A stretch of DNA of 63,929 nucleotides, taken from positions 1 through 63,929 of the forward strand of contig DWVZ01000052.1 of assembly GCA_019119975.1 (NCBI GenBank). Reading direction: 5' to 3'. The notes under the pieces are model-generated. The model worked only from the letters and a program-made list of their open reading frames with translations, did no database searches and had not been told where the DNA came from. Below are positions 16,646-27,598 of the stretch, one piece after another; the stretch's first letter is position 1; the number at the start of each line of letters is the position of its first letter. The stretch comes from Candidatus Blautia merdavium. Lineage in GTDB: Bacteria; Bacillota; Clostridia; Lachnospirales; Lachnospiraceae. Position numbers and translations under genes: made by a program.

Positions 16646-18634
16646 CTATTCTTTCAGCTCTTCCAGATTCTTTTTCAGCTCGATCATCTTATCCCGCAGT
16701 TCTGCCGCCATCTCAAAGTTTAAGTCTGCAGCCGCAGCCTGCATCTGTTTCTGCACCTGGGCAATGAGTTTTTCCAGTTCCTTCTGGCTCATGGATTCCG
16801 GATCTTTCATCATCTTGTCCTCAGTCTCTGCCACAGCCTTGGAGATGCTGATCAGATCCCGGACCGCCTTTTTAATGGTGGTAGGGGTGATGCCGTTTTC
16901 TTCATTATATTTCTGCTGCAGATTTCGTCTCCTTAAGGTTTCGTCAATGGCAAGACGCATGGAATCCGTGATGGTATCCGCGTACATGATGACACGCCCT
17001 TCCGCATTTCGGGCGGCGCGTCCGATGGTCTGGATCAGGGAAGTTTCTGAACGCAGGAAACCTTCCTTGTCTGCGTCCAGGATCGCCACCAGGGTGATCT
17101 CCGGAATATCCAGACCTTCCCGCAGAAGGTTGATCCCGACCAGAACGTCAAACACATTGAGACGCATATCACGGATGATCTGGGTACGCTCCAGGGTGTC
17201 GATGTCCGAATGGAGATATTTGACCCGGATGCCCAGATCCTTCATATAGTCTGTAAGATCCTCTGCCATCCGCTTGGTCAGGGTGGTGATCAGGATCTTA
17301 TTGCCTTTTTCCACTTCTTTGTTGACTTCGCCTACCAGATCGTCAATCTGTCCCTGTATCGGACGGACCTCCACCATCGGGTCTAGAAGTCCGGTGGGGC
17401 GGATGATCTGCTCTGCCCGCAGCAGCTCATGTTCCTCCTCATATTCGCCGGGAGTAGCAGATACGAAGAGAATCTGGTCGATCTTGCTTTCAAATTCCTC
17501 AAAGTTTAAGGGACGGTTGTCCTTGGCAGAGGGCAGGCGGAAGCCATAATCCACCAGTGTCTGCTTTCTGGACTGGTCTCCTGCGAACATGCCCCGGATC
17601 TGCGGGATGGTCTTGTGGGACTCATCAATGATGATAAGAAAATCATCCCCGAAATAGTCGATCAGCGTATAGGGAGGCTGTCCCGGCTTGAGACCGGATA
17701 AATGGCGGGAATAATTCTCCACACCGGAGCAAAAGCCGGTTTCTTTCAGCATTTCAATATCGAAGTTGGTCCGCTCTGAGATACGCTGGGCTTCCAGCAG
17801 TTTATCCTCGCTTTTAAAATATTCGACCCGTTCTTTCAATTCTTCCTCGATGGCATCGGCTGCCTGGAGGATTTTTTCCATAGGAACCACATAGTGGGAC
17901 GCAGGGAAGATGGCAATGTGGTTCAGGGAGCTTTTGATCTCTCCGGTCAGAGTGTCGATCTCTGTGATGCGGTCAATCTCGTCTCCGAAAAACTCTACCC
18001 GCACAGCAGTCTCAGAGTAATCCGCAGGAAAGATTTCCACCACATCGCCCCTGACACGGAATGTACCCCGGTGAAAGTCCATCTCATTGCGGTCGTACTG
18101 GATGTCGATCAGTTCCCGAATTACTTCATCCCGGTCCTTCTCCATGCCGGGACGCAGGGAAATGATCATATTCTGGTAATCGTCGGGACTTCCGATGCCG
18201 TAGATGCAGGACACACTGGAGACGATGATCACGTCTTTGCGCTCACTTAAGGAAGAAGTGGCAGAGAGACGCAGCTTGTCGATCTCGTCGTTGACGGCAG
18301 AGTCCTTGGCAATGTAGGTGTCGGAAGAAGGGACATAGGCTTCCGGCTGGTAGTAGTCGTAGTAGGAGACAAAGTATTCTACCGCGTTATTAGGGAAGAA
18401 TTCTTTGAATTCTCCGTAAAGCTGTGCAGCCAGAGTCTTATTGTGCGCGATGATCAGAGTTGGTTTATTCAGCTGCTGGATAACGTTTGCCATAGTAAAC
18501 GTCTTACCGGAACCGGTGACGCCCAGGAGGGTTTCGCATTGATTGCCCTCTTTGAATCCACGGACAAGTTCGCTGATCGCCTGGGGCTGGTCGCCGGTGG
18601 GGTTGTATTCTGATACTAATTCAAAATGATCCAT
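16646..18634 (-). CDS. uvrB: Excinuclease ABC subunit B
   Basis: Damage-verifying helicase-like subunit of nucleotide excision repair (662 aa). The N-terminal helicase motif [15 protein letters not shown] and the beta-hairpin region [18 protein letters not shown] (about 93-110) are present. Motif II is DESHKTIPQ, later helicase motifs are VSATPGEYE and [14 protein letters not shown], and a C-terminal UVR motif (about 623-658, [20 protein letters not shown]) binds UvrC. Full length. ACAGGAG lies before the ATG. uvrA and uvrC are not adjacent; on this strand it is downstream of the AT-rich two-gene island but probably separately transcribed. Confidence 0.98.
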   Translation of the reverse strand: MDHFELVSEYNPTGDQPQAISELVRGFKEGNQCETLLGVTGSGKTFTMANVIQQLNKPTLIIAHNKTLAAQLYGEFKEFFPNNAVEYFVSYYDYYQPEAYVPSSDTYIAKDSAVNDEIDKLRLSATSSLSERKDVIIVSSVSCIYGIGSPDDYQNMIISLRPGMEKDRDEVIRELIDIQYDRNEMDFHRGTFRVRGDVVEIFPADYSETAVRVEFFGDEIDRITEIDTLTGEIKSSLNHIAIFPASHYVVPMEKILQAADAIEEELKERVEYFKSEDKLLEAQRISERTNFDIEMLKETGFCSGVENYSRHLSGLKPGQPPYTLIDYFGDDFLIIIDESHKTIPQIRGMFAGDQSRKQTLVDYGFRLPSAKDNRPLNFEEFESKIDQILFVSATPGEYEEEHELLRAEQIIRPTGLLDPMVEVRPIQGQIDDLVGEVNKEVEKGNKILITTLTKRMAEDLTDYMKDLGIRVKYLHSDIDTLERTQIIRDMRLNVFDVLVGINLLREGLDIPEITLVAILDADKEGFLRSETSLIQTIGRAARNAEGRVIMYADTITDSMRLAIDETLRRRNLQQKYNEENGITPTTIKKAVRDLISISKAVAETEDKMMKDPESMSQKELEKLIAQVQKQMQAAAADLNFEMAAELRDKMIELKKNLEELKE

Positions 18635-18728
18635 ATGATACTCCTGTATTAATTTTGAAATGAATTTTTTATTAATTACACTCTTATCTGTTTTCTAAGA
18701 AACTGATAGATATTTATTCAAAATAATT

Positions 18729-20048
18729 TTATTCATTTATATGTACGAAAATATTATATACTGTAAATGTACTTTTTCCACACAGATAATTGCACTCCAA
18801 ACAATAGAGATATTGCTCTGTTTGTTGATGTTCACGTATATGAAAAGGTACGAATTCAATAACGTTACTTTTTTCAAGAAGCTTTTTATAATTGTCACAG
18901 CACTCATTAAACTTGTTTTTGCGGCACTTAACATAGCTTACCAAAAAAGAAATTGAAACTCCTATTGGATTATAATTATCTAATAATTTTGTTAAATGAT
19001 TTATGAAGTATTCCTTTTGACTAGAACAAAAACCATTTATATTTAAAGCCTCGAAAATAGCAAAAGGAATCTCTGTTGTTTCCATGATTTCAAAATCTAT
19101 CTCTCCTATTTGCTTTTTACTCTCTGACTGTCCTCTAAGTGTTTGATCTGAAACATTATAACCTTTGTTTCTTAATAAATCGCGAATATAGGTATTATAA
19201 TTATTTTCCCCCTCTTTTAAGCTCTCCTTGCTTCCTTGTAATATTCTGCATGCTAGACATATGTCTTTTAAGAGTTCTTCTTTATTCAAACATTTTTTTG
19301 TATCTGTGTGAATATAAGTATTAATAATTTGATTTGCCTTATTATTTGCTATTTCTTCATATATTTTATTTAATAATGGTCTCACCTTATAATATCGTTC
19401 TTTAGTAGGTCTGGACATTAAATCGATATAATATTCTAAGTCCCATGGTACCAATTCACCTTGCTCAATTTTATCAATACACTCCTCAATAAATGGATCT
19501 ATAAATTCTATTTCTGTATTATCAAAAACATCGTCCCAAAATAATCCATCAATATCCTCTAATCCATATTTTATTAACAATTCAGGTTCTGTTTTATAAT
19601 CGCCAGATTTTTTTTCTTCTCCTTTTTTTAATTCATAACCGAATTCTTTGTAAATTTTTTTGACCAATTCTTCGTCTACTGGAGGAAAATAAATATTACA
19701 AAGTTCCTCATCTCCACACATTTTAGCATCTTCATATAGACATTGAAAATGTTCAACAATATTAATTAGAACATATCTATATATCAGTTTTAATTCTCTT
19801 CTTATATAATCAGCCTGTAAAATATCTATTATATCATCTAAAATTCGCAAACACTTTTCTATACCATTATCTTCAATAAATGTTCTTGGAAAACAAATTT
19901 TTAAATACTCATCATCCCACTCATCATCATCCCCCAGGTCTTTATACATTATAACTAAAGATAGAATACGTTGATTTATCCATAACAAGATTTCGCGATT
20001 TAAATCCTGAGTTTTAGTATATTGACCTTCACGATCTGTTGAAATCAT
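18729..20048 (-). CDS. Uncharacterised island protein with restriction-endonuclease-like C-terminus
   Basis: Not a family I can name (439 aa). The first ~270 residues are acidic, Glu/Lys/Ile-rich and look helical (ILRILDDIIDILQADYIRRE). The C-terminal ~150 residues have an ordered conserved-looking pattern: EGENNYNTYIRDLLRNKGYN, DQTLRGQSESKKQIGEIDFE, FAIFEALNING, INHLTKLLDNYNPIG and a final TVYNIFVHINE. GEID (D317) followed 15 residues later by FEAL (E332), after a helix and the GQS-x-x-K turn, resembles a PD-(D/E)XK nuclease core, with Leu in the usual Lys position. Base composition is far more AT-rich than in uvrB or hrcA. A RhuM-family gene lies 32 bases upstream in the same direction. Confidence 0.7.
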   Translation of the reverse strand: MISTDREGQYTKTQDLNREILLWINQRILSLVIMYKDLGDDDEWDDEYLKICFPRTFIEDNGIEKCLRILDDIIDILQADYIRRELKLIYRYVLINIVEHFQCLYEDAKMCGDEELCNIYFPPVDEELVKKIYKEFGYELKKGEEKKSGDYKTEPELLIKYGLEDIDGLFWDDVFDNTEIEFIDPFIEECIDKIEQGELVPWDLEYYIDLMSRPTKERYYKVRPLLNKIYEEIANNKANQIINTYIHTDTKKCLNKEELLKDICLACRILQGSKESLKEGENNYNTYIRDLLRNKGYNVSDQTLRGQSESKKQIGEIDFEIMETTEIPFAIFEALNINGFCSSQKEYFINHLTKLLDNYNPIGVSISFLVSYVKCRKNKFNECCDNYKKLLEKSNVIEFVPFHIREHQQTEQYLYCLECNYLCGKSTFTVYNIFVHINE

Positions 20049-20080
20049 ATTTCAGTTCTCCTTGTTTTTTCTACTATAAT

Positions 20081-21082
20081 TTAACCTTTAAAATATTTTT
20101 CTACTTCCCGGTCAAACTCTGAGATATATTCTAGATCCTGCTTTACTCGAAATACTTCATATTCCTTTTCTGCTTTTTTTAAAGCCATCTCATGAGAAAT
20201 TCTGCCTTTTCCTGATAGTACTTTTCTTCTATTATTCACTAAAAATTGGTTTGTCTGATTAACCCAATCCTGCATACTCATTAGTATTTCATCTTCCGCC
20301 ATTAATTCAGCATAATCTATGAACATTACTACCAATCGATTAAGACGGGCCAATTCTTTTTCATTTAAATAGTTTTTAGCAATCCCGATATCCCGTTTCA
20401 ATATTTTACCGTCTGGTGCGTCTTTCCATGTAGTTAATCCCATGGATGGCTTTTCAGAATCAGCACGCTCATATATCAGTTCCGCGGCAGTTTTCCCGGT
20501 TATTGCAAAATGCAACTTGTTTTGCACAAACGCATAAAATGCTTTTGTCGTTTCGGAATTCTTATCATAGTCATAGCTGCATTGTTCAAACACATCTGTT
20601 ATTTTTTGATATGCCCTTCGTTCACTTGCCCTTATTTCTCGAATGCGTTCTAACAATTCATCAAAATAGTCTCTTCCAAAAGGCTTACCGTTTTTCAACA
20701 TATCATCATTAAGGACAAAGCCTTTTATGATATATTCTTTTAAAGTTTTTGTTGCCCACTGACGAAAACGTGTTGCCTTTTTGGAATTTACTCTATAACC
20801 AACTGCAATTACAGCATCCAAATTATAGCATTTTACATTTCGTGATACATTTCTATTTCCCTCTTTTTGAACTACCGAGAAAAACTCGGTAGTTGACTTT
20901 TCATCTAATTCTTCTTCACGAAAAATATTCTTTAAATGCAAGGAAATATTATCTGCAGAACAGTCAAATAACTCTGCCATCGCTTTCTGTGTCATCCAAA
21001 ATGTCTCTTCATGAAAGAAAACACTGACACATACATTCGCTTTATCTGTTTGATACAATACAATTTCCTGTTCTTTGTTCAT
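20081..21082 (-). CDS. RhuM family protein
   Basis: 333-aa cytosolic protein of the Virulence_RhuM family. The N-terminal ~110 residues form a KilA-N/anti-repressor-like DNA-binding region: FWMTQKAMAELFDCSADNIS, then HLKNIFREEELDE, and CYNLDAVIAVGYRVNSKKAT, which is the most diagnostic stretch. The C-terminal part includes FYAFVQNKLHFAITGKTAAE and LTTWKDAPDGKILKRDIGIAKNYL in pieces typical of the family. RhuM proteins are common in genomic islands and next to restriction or toxin-antitoxin genes; their biochemistry is not established. GAGGGG lies upstream. Composition is AT-rich, as in the downstream partner. Confidence 0.9.
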   Translation of the reverse strand: MNKEQEIVLYQTDKANVCVSVFFHEETFWMTQKAMAELFDCSADNISLHLKNIFREEELDEKSTTEFFSVVQKEGNRNVSRNVKCYNLDAVIAVGYRVNSKKATRFRQWATKTLKEYIIKGFVLNDDMLKNGKPFGRDYFDELLERIREIRASERRAYQKITDVFEQCSYDYDKNSETTKAFYAFVQNKLHFAITGKTAAELIYERADSEKPSMGLTTWKDAPDGKILKRDIGIAKNYLNEKELARLNRLVVMFIDYAELMAEDEILMSMQDWVNQTNQFLVNNRRKVLSGKGRISHEMALKKAEKEYEVFRVKQDLEYISEFDREVEKYFKG

Positions 21083-21143
21083 AGCATCCCCTCTTTCCTT
21101 CTCATTATAAATTTTTCAGAAATCTGCTCTTTTTGTTTGCTCT

Positions 21144-21180
21144 GAATCTGATACTTTCCTAGATGAATTATATCAGATTC
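21144..21180. promoter_or_regulatory. 10-bp inverted repeat upstream of the RhuM gene (possible operator)
   Basis: GAATCTGATA (21144-21153) and TATCAGATTC (21171-21180) are perfect inverted copies 17 bases apart. They lie 62-98 bases before the RhuM start. A - strand TATAAT (complement of 21167-21172) overlaps the hrcA-proximal arm. This is consistent with autoregulation of the island; a stem-loop in RNA is the alternative. Confidence 0.5.
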
Positions 21181-21312
21181 CCCAAAGAAAGTACAGAACA
21201 AACATTCGATTCCAAGAACTTTCTTCCGCCTTTCTTCGGTATCTCCTCCTTCCATATATTTCGTATCTTTTCAAATAACACAAAAATTTCAAAAAGAATC
21301 CAAATAAATCCC

Positions 21313-21341
21313 TTGACAAATAAATCCCACAGTGCTATCTT
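21313..21341 (+). promoter_or_regulatory. Sigma-A promoter of the hrcA operon
   Basis: A consensus TTGACA (21313-21318), 17-bp spacer, TATCTT (21336-21341). The CIRCE element begins 14 bases downstream, so HrcA bound there would cover the initial transcribed region. Confidence 0.85.
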
Positions 21342-21354
21342 AAGAACATAGATG

Positions 21355-21381
21355 TTAGCACTCCACATCAATGAGTGCTAA
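21355..21381. promoter_or_regulatory. CIRCE element (HrcA operator) of hrcA-grpE-dnaK-dnaJ
   Basis: TTAGCACTC-N9-GAGTGCTAA, a perfect match to the CIRCE consensus. It overlaps an ATG in frame with hrcA at 21371 and precedes the true start by 25 bases. The HrcA repressor, kept active by GroEL in known systems, should bind here. Confidence 0.98.
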
Positions 21382-21406
21382 CAACAAAAAAAGAAAGGAG
21401 TCTGAG

Positions 21407-22462
21407 ATGCAGTTGGGAAATGAATTAGATGAGAGAAAACGAACCATTCTGAAAGCCATTATCCAAACGTATCTGGAAACAGGAGAGCCGGTAGGCTCCA
21501 GGACCATTTCCAAATATACGGATCTGAATCTCAGTTCCGCAACCATCCGCAATGAGATGTCTGATCTGGAGGAGCTGGGATATATCGTACAGCCGTACAC
21601 GTCAGCAGGGCGGATTCCTTCCGATGCCGGCTATCGTCTGTATGTAGATGAGCTGATGAAGGAAAAGGAAAAAGAAGTTTCCGAGATCAAGGAATTGATG
21701 ATCGAGAAAACCGATAAGATGGAAAAAGTATTAAAGCAAGTGGTGAAAATCCTTGCTTCCAATACCAATTACGCTACTATGATCACAGGTCCCACCTATC
21801 ACAGAAACAAACTGAAATTCATACAGCTTTCCAGGGTAGGTGAGATGCAGCTGCTGGCAGTGGTAGTGGCAGAGGGCAATCTGGTGAAAAACCACATCAT
21901 TGACCTGCAGGAGCCTATGGATGAGGAAACGGTCCTGAAGCTGAATCTGCTGCTGAACACCCAGCTGAACGGACTTTCCATCGAAGAGATCAACTTGGCG
22001 ATGATCTCCAGGATCAAGGAACAGGCAGGAATCCACAGCGCAGTAGTGGGAAGTGTGATCGATGCGGTTGCCAAGGCGATTTCCACTACAGATGAGGAGA
22101 TGGAGATCTATACCAGCGGCGCCACCAACATTTTCAAATATCCGGAGCTTGCCGATAAGTCCAAAGCCAGCGAACTGATCTCAGCTTTTGAGGAAAAGCA
22201 GGAGCTTGCAGAGTTTGTGAAGGAAACCATGGAAATTGCGGACAATGGAGAAAAGAGCACCGGCATCCAGGTATACATCGGAAATGAAAGCCCGGTCAAG
22301 ACCATGCAGGACTGCAGTGTCGTCACTGCCACCTACGATCTGGGAGGCGGCATGCAGGGTACCATCGGTATCATAGGACCCAAGCGCATGGATTACGAGA
22401 ATGTAGTAGATAATCTGAAAACGCTGAAGAATCAGCTGGATCACATATTTAAGAAAACATAG
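21407..22462 (+). CDS. hrcA: Heat-inducible transcription repressor HrcA
   Basis: Repressor of class I heat-shock genes (351 aa), binding CIRCE as a dimer. The N-terminal winged helix reads DERKRTILKAIIQTYLETGE, then SSATIRNEMSDLEELGYIVQ. The HrcA GAF-like domain follows, with VGEMQLLAVVVAEGNLVKNH and the C-terminal GTIGIIGPKRMDYENVV. AAAGGAG is placed for the ATG at 21407; the in-frame ATG at 21371 lies inside the operator and lacks a ribosome site. First gene of the chaperone operon, so it represses itself. Confidence 0.97.
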   Translation: MQLGNELDERKRTILKAIIQTYLETGEPVGSRTISKYTDLNLSSATIRNEMSDLEELGYIVQPYTSAGRIPSDAGYRLYVDELMKEKEKEVSEIKELMIEKTDKMEKVLKQVVKILASNTNYATMITGPTYHRNKLKFIQLSRVGEMQLLAVVVAEGNLVKNHIIDLQEPMDEETVLKLNLLLNTQLNGLSIEEINLAMISRIKEQAGIHSAVVGSVIDAVAKAISTTDEEMEIYTSGATNIFKYPELADKSKASELISAFEEKQELAEFVKETMEIADNGEKSTGIQVYIGNESPVKTMQDCSVVTATYDLGGGMQGTIGIIGPKRMDYENVVDNLKTLKNQLDHIFKKT

Positions 22463-22480
22463 AAAGGCGGTAGAAGACCG

Positions 22481-23128
22481 GTGTCAGAGGAAAAGAAAGA
22501 CTACAACACAATAGAAGAAGAAACTGTTTCCGGACAGGAGACCGAAGAAATCCTGAAAGAAGACGATGAGAACCTGACAGAAAAAGCTGCATGTGAAGAG
22601 TGCCAGCCGGAAGAAGCCACAGACGAGGCAGAGGACGGCGCAGAAGAAAAGGGATCAGAGAAAAAAGGATTTTTCGGAAAAAAGAAAAAAGACAAAAAAG
22701 ATGAAAAAATAGAAGAGCTCACCGATATGGTAAAACGCCAGATGGCAGAGTTCGACAACTTCAGAAAACGTACAGAGAAGGAAAAAGCTTCCATGTACGA
22801 GATCGGGGCGCGGGACATTGTAGAAAAGATCCTTCCCATTGTAGACAGCTTTGAAAGAGGTCTTGCAGCAGTGCCGGAAGATGAAAAAGACAGCCCCTTT
22901 GCCGATGGAATGGAAAAGATCTACCGGCAGCTGATGACGGCTTTCGAGCAGATGGGAGTAAAAGCCATCGAGGCAGTAGGTCAGGAATTCAATCCTGATT
23001 TCCACAATGCGGTTATGCATGTGGAGGATGAGGAAGCCGGAGAAAATATAGTAGTAGAAGAATTCCAGAAGGGCTATACTTACAAGGATCATGTGATCCG
23101 CCACAGTATGGTGAAGGTAGCCAATTAG
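22481..23128 (+). CDS. grpE: Nucleotide exchange factor GrpE
   Basis: Co-chaperone (215 aa) that releases ADP from DnaK. It has a long acidic, low-complexity N-terminus (about 1-65) and a Lys-rich bridge (FFGKKKKDKKDEKIEEL), followed by the coiled coil RQMAEFDNFRKRTEKEK and the beta-wing signature FNPDFHNAVMHVEDEEAGEN. It starts with GTG, which gives the most complete N-terminus. AGGCGG is upstream with a somewhat long spacing. Between hrcA (18 bases) and dnaK. Confidence 0.97.
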   Translation: MSEEKKDYNTIEEETVSGQETEEILKEDDENLTEKAACEECQPEEATDEAEDGAEEKGSEKKGFFGKKKKDKKDEKIEELTDMVKRQMAEFDNFRKRTEKEKASMYEIGARDIVEKILPIVDSFERGLAAVPEDEKDSPFADGMEKIYRQLMTAFEQMGVKAIEAVGQEFNPDFHNAVMHVEDEEAGENIVVEEFQKGYTYKDHVIRHSMVKVAN

Positions 23129-23221
23129 TTCTGCGATATTAGTCTGAAGGGAAAATCCCGGAGGACTTTATCTTATAAATCAGAAAAACCAGTAAATAAA
23201 TAATAGAAGACAAAATCTTAG

Positions 23222-25108
<1,887 letters not shown>

Positions 25109-25126
25109 TTTCGGAAAGCATACAAT

Positions 25127-25164
25127 ACAGGACATGGGATGCCGGACAGGTGTCCCATGTCTGT
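25127..25164 (+). other. Stem-loop between dnaK and dnaJ
   Basis: GACATGGGA (25131-25139) pairs perfectly with TCCCATGTC (25153-25161); three more pairs (ACA/TGT) extend it past one bulged base. The loop is 13 bases and no long T-run follows. Likely an RNA stability or processing element that lowers dnaJ relative to dnaK. Confidence 0.55.
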
Positions 25165-25238
25165 GTTGCTGTGCATCCGCAGAGGCTGGAAAAGACAGTC
25201 TCTGCAGGCACGCCGATAATTAGAAAGGGATAAGACCA

Positions 25239-26423
25239 ATGGCAGAGAAAAGAGATTATTATGAGGTCCTTGGGGTTGACAGGGGAGCGGATGACAGCGC
25301 CATCAAAAGCGCATACCGTAAGCTGGCAAAAAAATATCACCCGGACGTAAATCCGGGAGACAAGGAAGCTGAGAAAAAATTCAAAGAGGCGACAGAAGCC
25401 TACAGCGTATTAAGTGATCCCCAAAAGAGACAGCAGTACGACCAGTTCGGCCATGCGGCCTTTGAACAGGGCGGCGGCGGTGCCGGAGGCTATGGCGGCT
25501 TCGGTGGTTTTGGCGGCTTCGGCGGCGCGGATATGGGCGATATCTTCGGCGATATTTTCGGCGATCTGTTCGGCGGAGGAGGCACCAGGAGAAGGGCGAG
25601 CAACAGTCCCATGAAAGGGGCAAATGTCCATGCGTCTGTGCGCATCACCTTTGAAGAGGCAGTCTTCGGCTGTGAGAAAGAGCTGGAGCTGACGCTGAAG
25701 GATACCTGTGAGAAGTGCCACGGAACAGGAGCAAAGCCAGGTACTTCACCGGAAACTTGTCCGAAATGCCACGGCTCAGGTCAGGTCGTCTATACTCAGC
25801 AGTCCATGTTCGGAACCATTCAGAATGTCCAGACCTGTCCGGACTGCCAGGGAACCGGAAAGATCATCAAAGAGAAATGCCCGGACTGCCGGGGAACCGG
25901 ATTCATTGCCAACCGCAAGAAGATCCAGGTATCCATTCCGGCAGGAATCGACAACGGACAGAGCATCCGCATCCGGGAAAAGGGAGAGCCGGGCACCAAT
26001 GGAGGTCCCAGAGGCGATCTGATGGTGGAAGTGATCGTAGCCCGCCATCCGATCTTCCAAAGACAGGATATGAATATCTTCTCCACAGCGCCCATTACTT
26101 ATGCACAGGCTGCCCTGGGCGGAGAAGTGCGCATCAGCACAGTGGACGGAGATGTGATGTATGATGTGAAACCGGGTACCCAGACAGATACCAAAGTGCG
26201 TCTGAAGGGCAAAGGTGTACCTTCCCTGAGAAATAAGAGCATCCGGGGAGATCACTATGTCACACTGGTTGTACAGGTTCCCACCAAGCTGAACGAAGAG
26301 GCGAAGGAGGCGCTGCGCAGATTCGATGAGGCGTGCGGCAACGCTCCATCCGGCAGTCATCCGTCCGGCACAGAAAAGAAGAAAAAATTCGGTGAAAAAT
26401 TAAAAGATATTTTTGAAGGTTAA
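25239..26423 (+). CDS. dnaJ: Chaperone DnaJ (Hsp40)
   Basis: Type A J-protein (394 aa) that stimulates DnaK ATPase activity. The J domain (1-70) carries the HPD motif at 34-36. A Gly/Phe-rich region follows (about 77-125, dominated by GGFGGF-type repeats). Next come four zinc-binding CxxCxGxG units ([32 protein letters not shown]) and two beta-rich substrate domains. GAAAGGG lies before the ATG. Last gene of the HrcA operon. Confidence 0.98.
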   Translation: MAEKRDYYEVLGVDRGADDSAIKSAYRKLAKKYHPDVNPGDKEAEKKFKEATEAYSVLSDPQKRQQYDQFGHAAFEQGGGGAGGYGGFGGFGGFGGADMGDIFGDIFGDLFGGGGTRRRASNSPMKGANVHASVRITFEEAVFGCEKELELTLKDTCEKCHGTGAKPGTSPETCPKCHGSGQVVYTQQSMFGTIQNVQTCPDCQGTGKIIKEKCPDCRGTGFIANRKKIQVSIPAGIDNGQSIRIREKGEPGTNGGPRGDLMVEVIVARHPIFQRQDMNIFSTAPITYAQAALGGEVRISTVDGDVMYDVKPGTQTDTKVRLKGKGVPSLRNKSIRGDHYVTLVVQVPTKLNEEAKEALRRFDEACGNAPSGSHPSGTEKKKKFGEKLKDIFEG

Positions 26424-26432
26424 GAATCTTTC

Positions 26433-26487
26433 AGGAAACGGTATGCTGTTTCGGCACATTTAAGGGCGGAGGGCATGCCGTTTTTCC
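26433..26487 (+). terminator. Terminator after dnaJ
   Basis: AACGGTATGC (26437-26446) pairs with GCATGCCGTT (26473-26482), with one G-T pair, and TTT follows immediately. The 26-base loop is long. It lies 14 bases after the dnaJ stop. Confidence 0.7.
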
Positions 26488-26498
26488 GTTTTCCTGTA

Positions 26499-26527
26499 TT
26501 GCAATTCTTTTTTCTTTCCCCTATAAT
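26499..26527 (+). promoter_or_regulatory. Sigma-A promoter of the AEC transporter gene
   Basis: TTGCAA (26499-26504), 17-bp spacer, perfect TATAAT (26522-26527), 44 bases before the chosen ATG. Confidence 0.75.
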
Positions 26528-26571
26528 AAATATCATGTGTGTATTTTACGTTTACCGGGAGAGGAAAAGCA

Positions 26572-27489
26572 ATGGGCGGTCTGATTGTACTAAAGCAGAT
26601 GATTATGATCTTTATCCTGATTCTGACAGGATTTGTCATGTACCAAAAGAAACTGATCTCCGGATATGCGGCAAAGGATCTGTCTGCGCTGGTGGTTAAC
26701 ATCTGTTCCCCAGGACTGATCATTGTCAGCATGTTCAACGATCTGTCGGCTGTATCCCGCGCCAGTGTAGAACTGGTGGGGATCATCGCGGTTGTGTTCT
26801 TTTTCCTGCTGATCGCCATGGGGTATCTTCTGGTAAAACTGCTGCGGATCCCGCCCCAGGATAAAGATTCCTATGTATTGATGACCGTATTCGGAAACCT
26901 GGGCTTTATCGGGATCCCGGTGGCTACTGCCATCATCGGACCGGAATCTGTGGTCTATGTGATTGTATTTAACTTTTTCTTTAATGTATTTATTTTTACC
27001 TTCGGAGTTATGGTACTCAAAGGAGGCGGGCAGGGGAGCAGGACCACCTGGAAGGATATTTTAAGCCCTGGTCTCATTGCCTGCGTGATCGCTTTTCTGA
27101 TCTACTGGTTTGACCTGCATCCGCCCAAAAGCGTGGAAACCCTTGCCGGATATTATGGAAATGCCTGTACCCTGCTTTCCATGATCGTGATCGGGATCTC
27201 ACTGGCAGACATGAAAGTGAAAAAGGTGCTGGGAAACAGAAAGCTGCTGCTGTTTGTGGCAGTCCGCTTCGTACTCTTTCCCATTGTGCTGGCGCTGGTG
27301 TTAAAGCCGCTGCTGCCGGACTTTATCATGCGGGCGACCATCGTGCTCATGGCAGCGCTTCCGGTAGGGAATTTCCCGGCAATGCTTTCTGAGCAGTACG
27401 GCAGGGATTCCAGGACCATTGCAGAAGGCATTATTGTAACTACCCTGCTTTCCGTGGCGACCATTACCCTTACGTTTTTCTTTGTATGA
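26572..27489 (+). CDS. AEC (auxin efflux carrier) family transporter
   Basis: Inner-membrane secondary transporter of 305 aa with about ten hydrophobic segments in two inverted halves. The family patterns CSPGLIIVSMFN and FGNLGFIGIPVATAIIGPES, and later ALPVGNFPAMLSEQYG, are clear. Bacterial members move malate, malonate or other organic anions, but the substrate cannot be assigned here. Another in-frame ATG at 26539 is possible; the GAGAGG before 26572 and the hydrophobic start GGLIVLKQMIMIF favour the shorter form. It has its own promoter. Confidence 0.9.
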   Translation: MGGLIVLKQMIMIFILILTGFVMYQKKLISGYAAKDLSALVVNICSPGLIIVSMFNDLSAVSRASVELVGIIAVVFFFLLIAMGYLLVKLLRIPPQDKDSYVLMTVFGNLGFIGIPVATAIIGPESVVYVIVFNFFFNVFIFTFGVMVLKGGGQGSRTTWKDILSPGLIACVIAFLIYWFDLHPPKSVETLAGYYGNACTLLSMIVIGISLADMKVKKVLGNRKLLLFVAVRFVLFPIVLALVLKPLLPDFIMRATIVLMAALPVGNFPAMLSEQYGRDSRTIAEGIIVTTLLSVATITLTFFFV

Positions 27490-27598
27490 CAGGGGGGCAG
27501 GTGGCTGTCTGCGAAGGCACATGGAAACAGGAGACAGCGGTTTATGAGCAGAAAGGTTAAGAGACCGCGGCAAAAAGAGAAACAGGAGTTTATGTATT

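Noticed and set aside
18737-18934. Small - strand frame overlapping the 3' end of the island protein gene, suggesting a frameshift
   Set aside because: The main frame continues with a plausible domain end (TVYNIFVHINE), so no frameshift needs to be invoked.
18635-21312. Insertion sequence or integrase-driven element around the AT-rich island
   Set aside because: No transposase, integrase, tRNA target or clear flanking direct repeats were found, so the means of acquisition is unknown.
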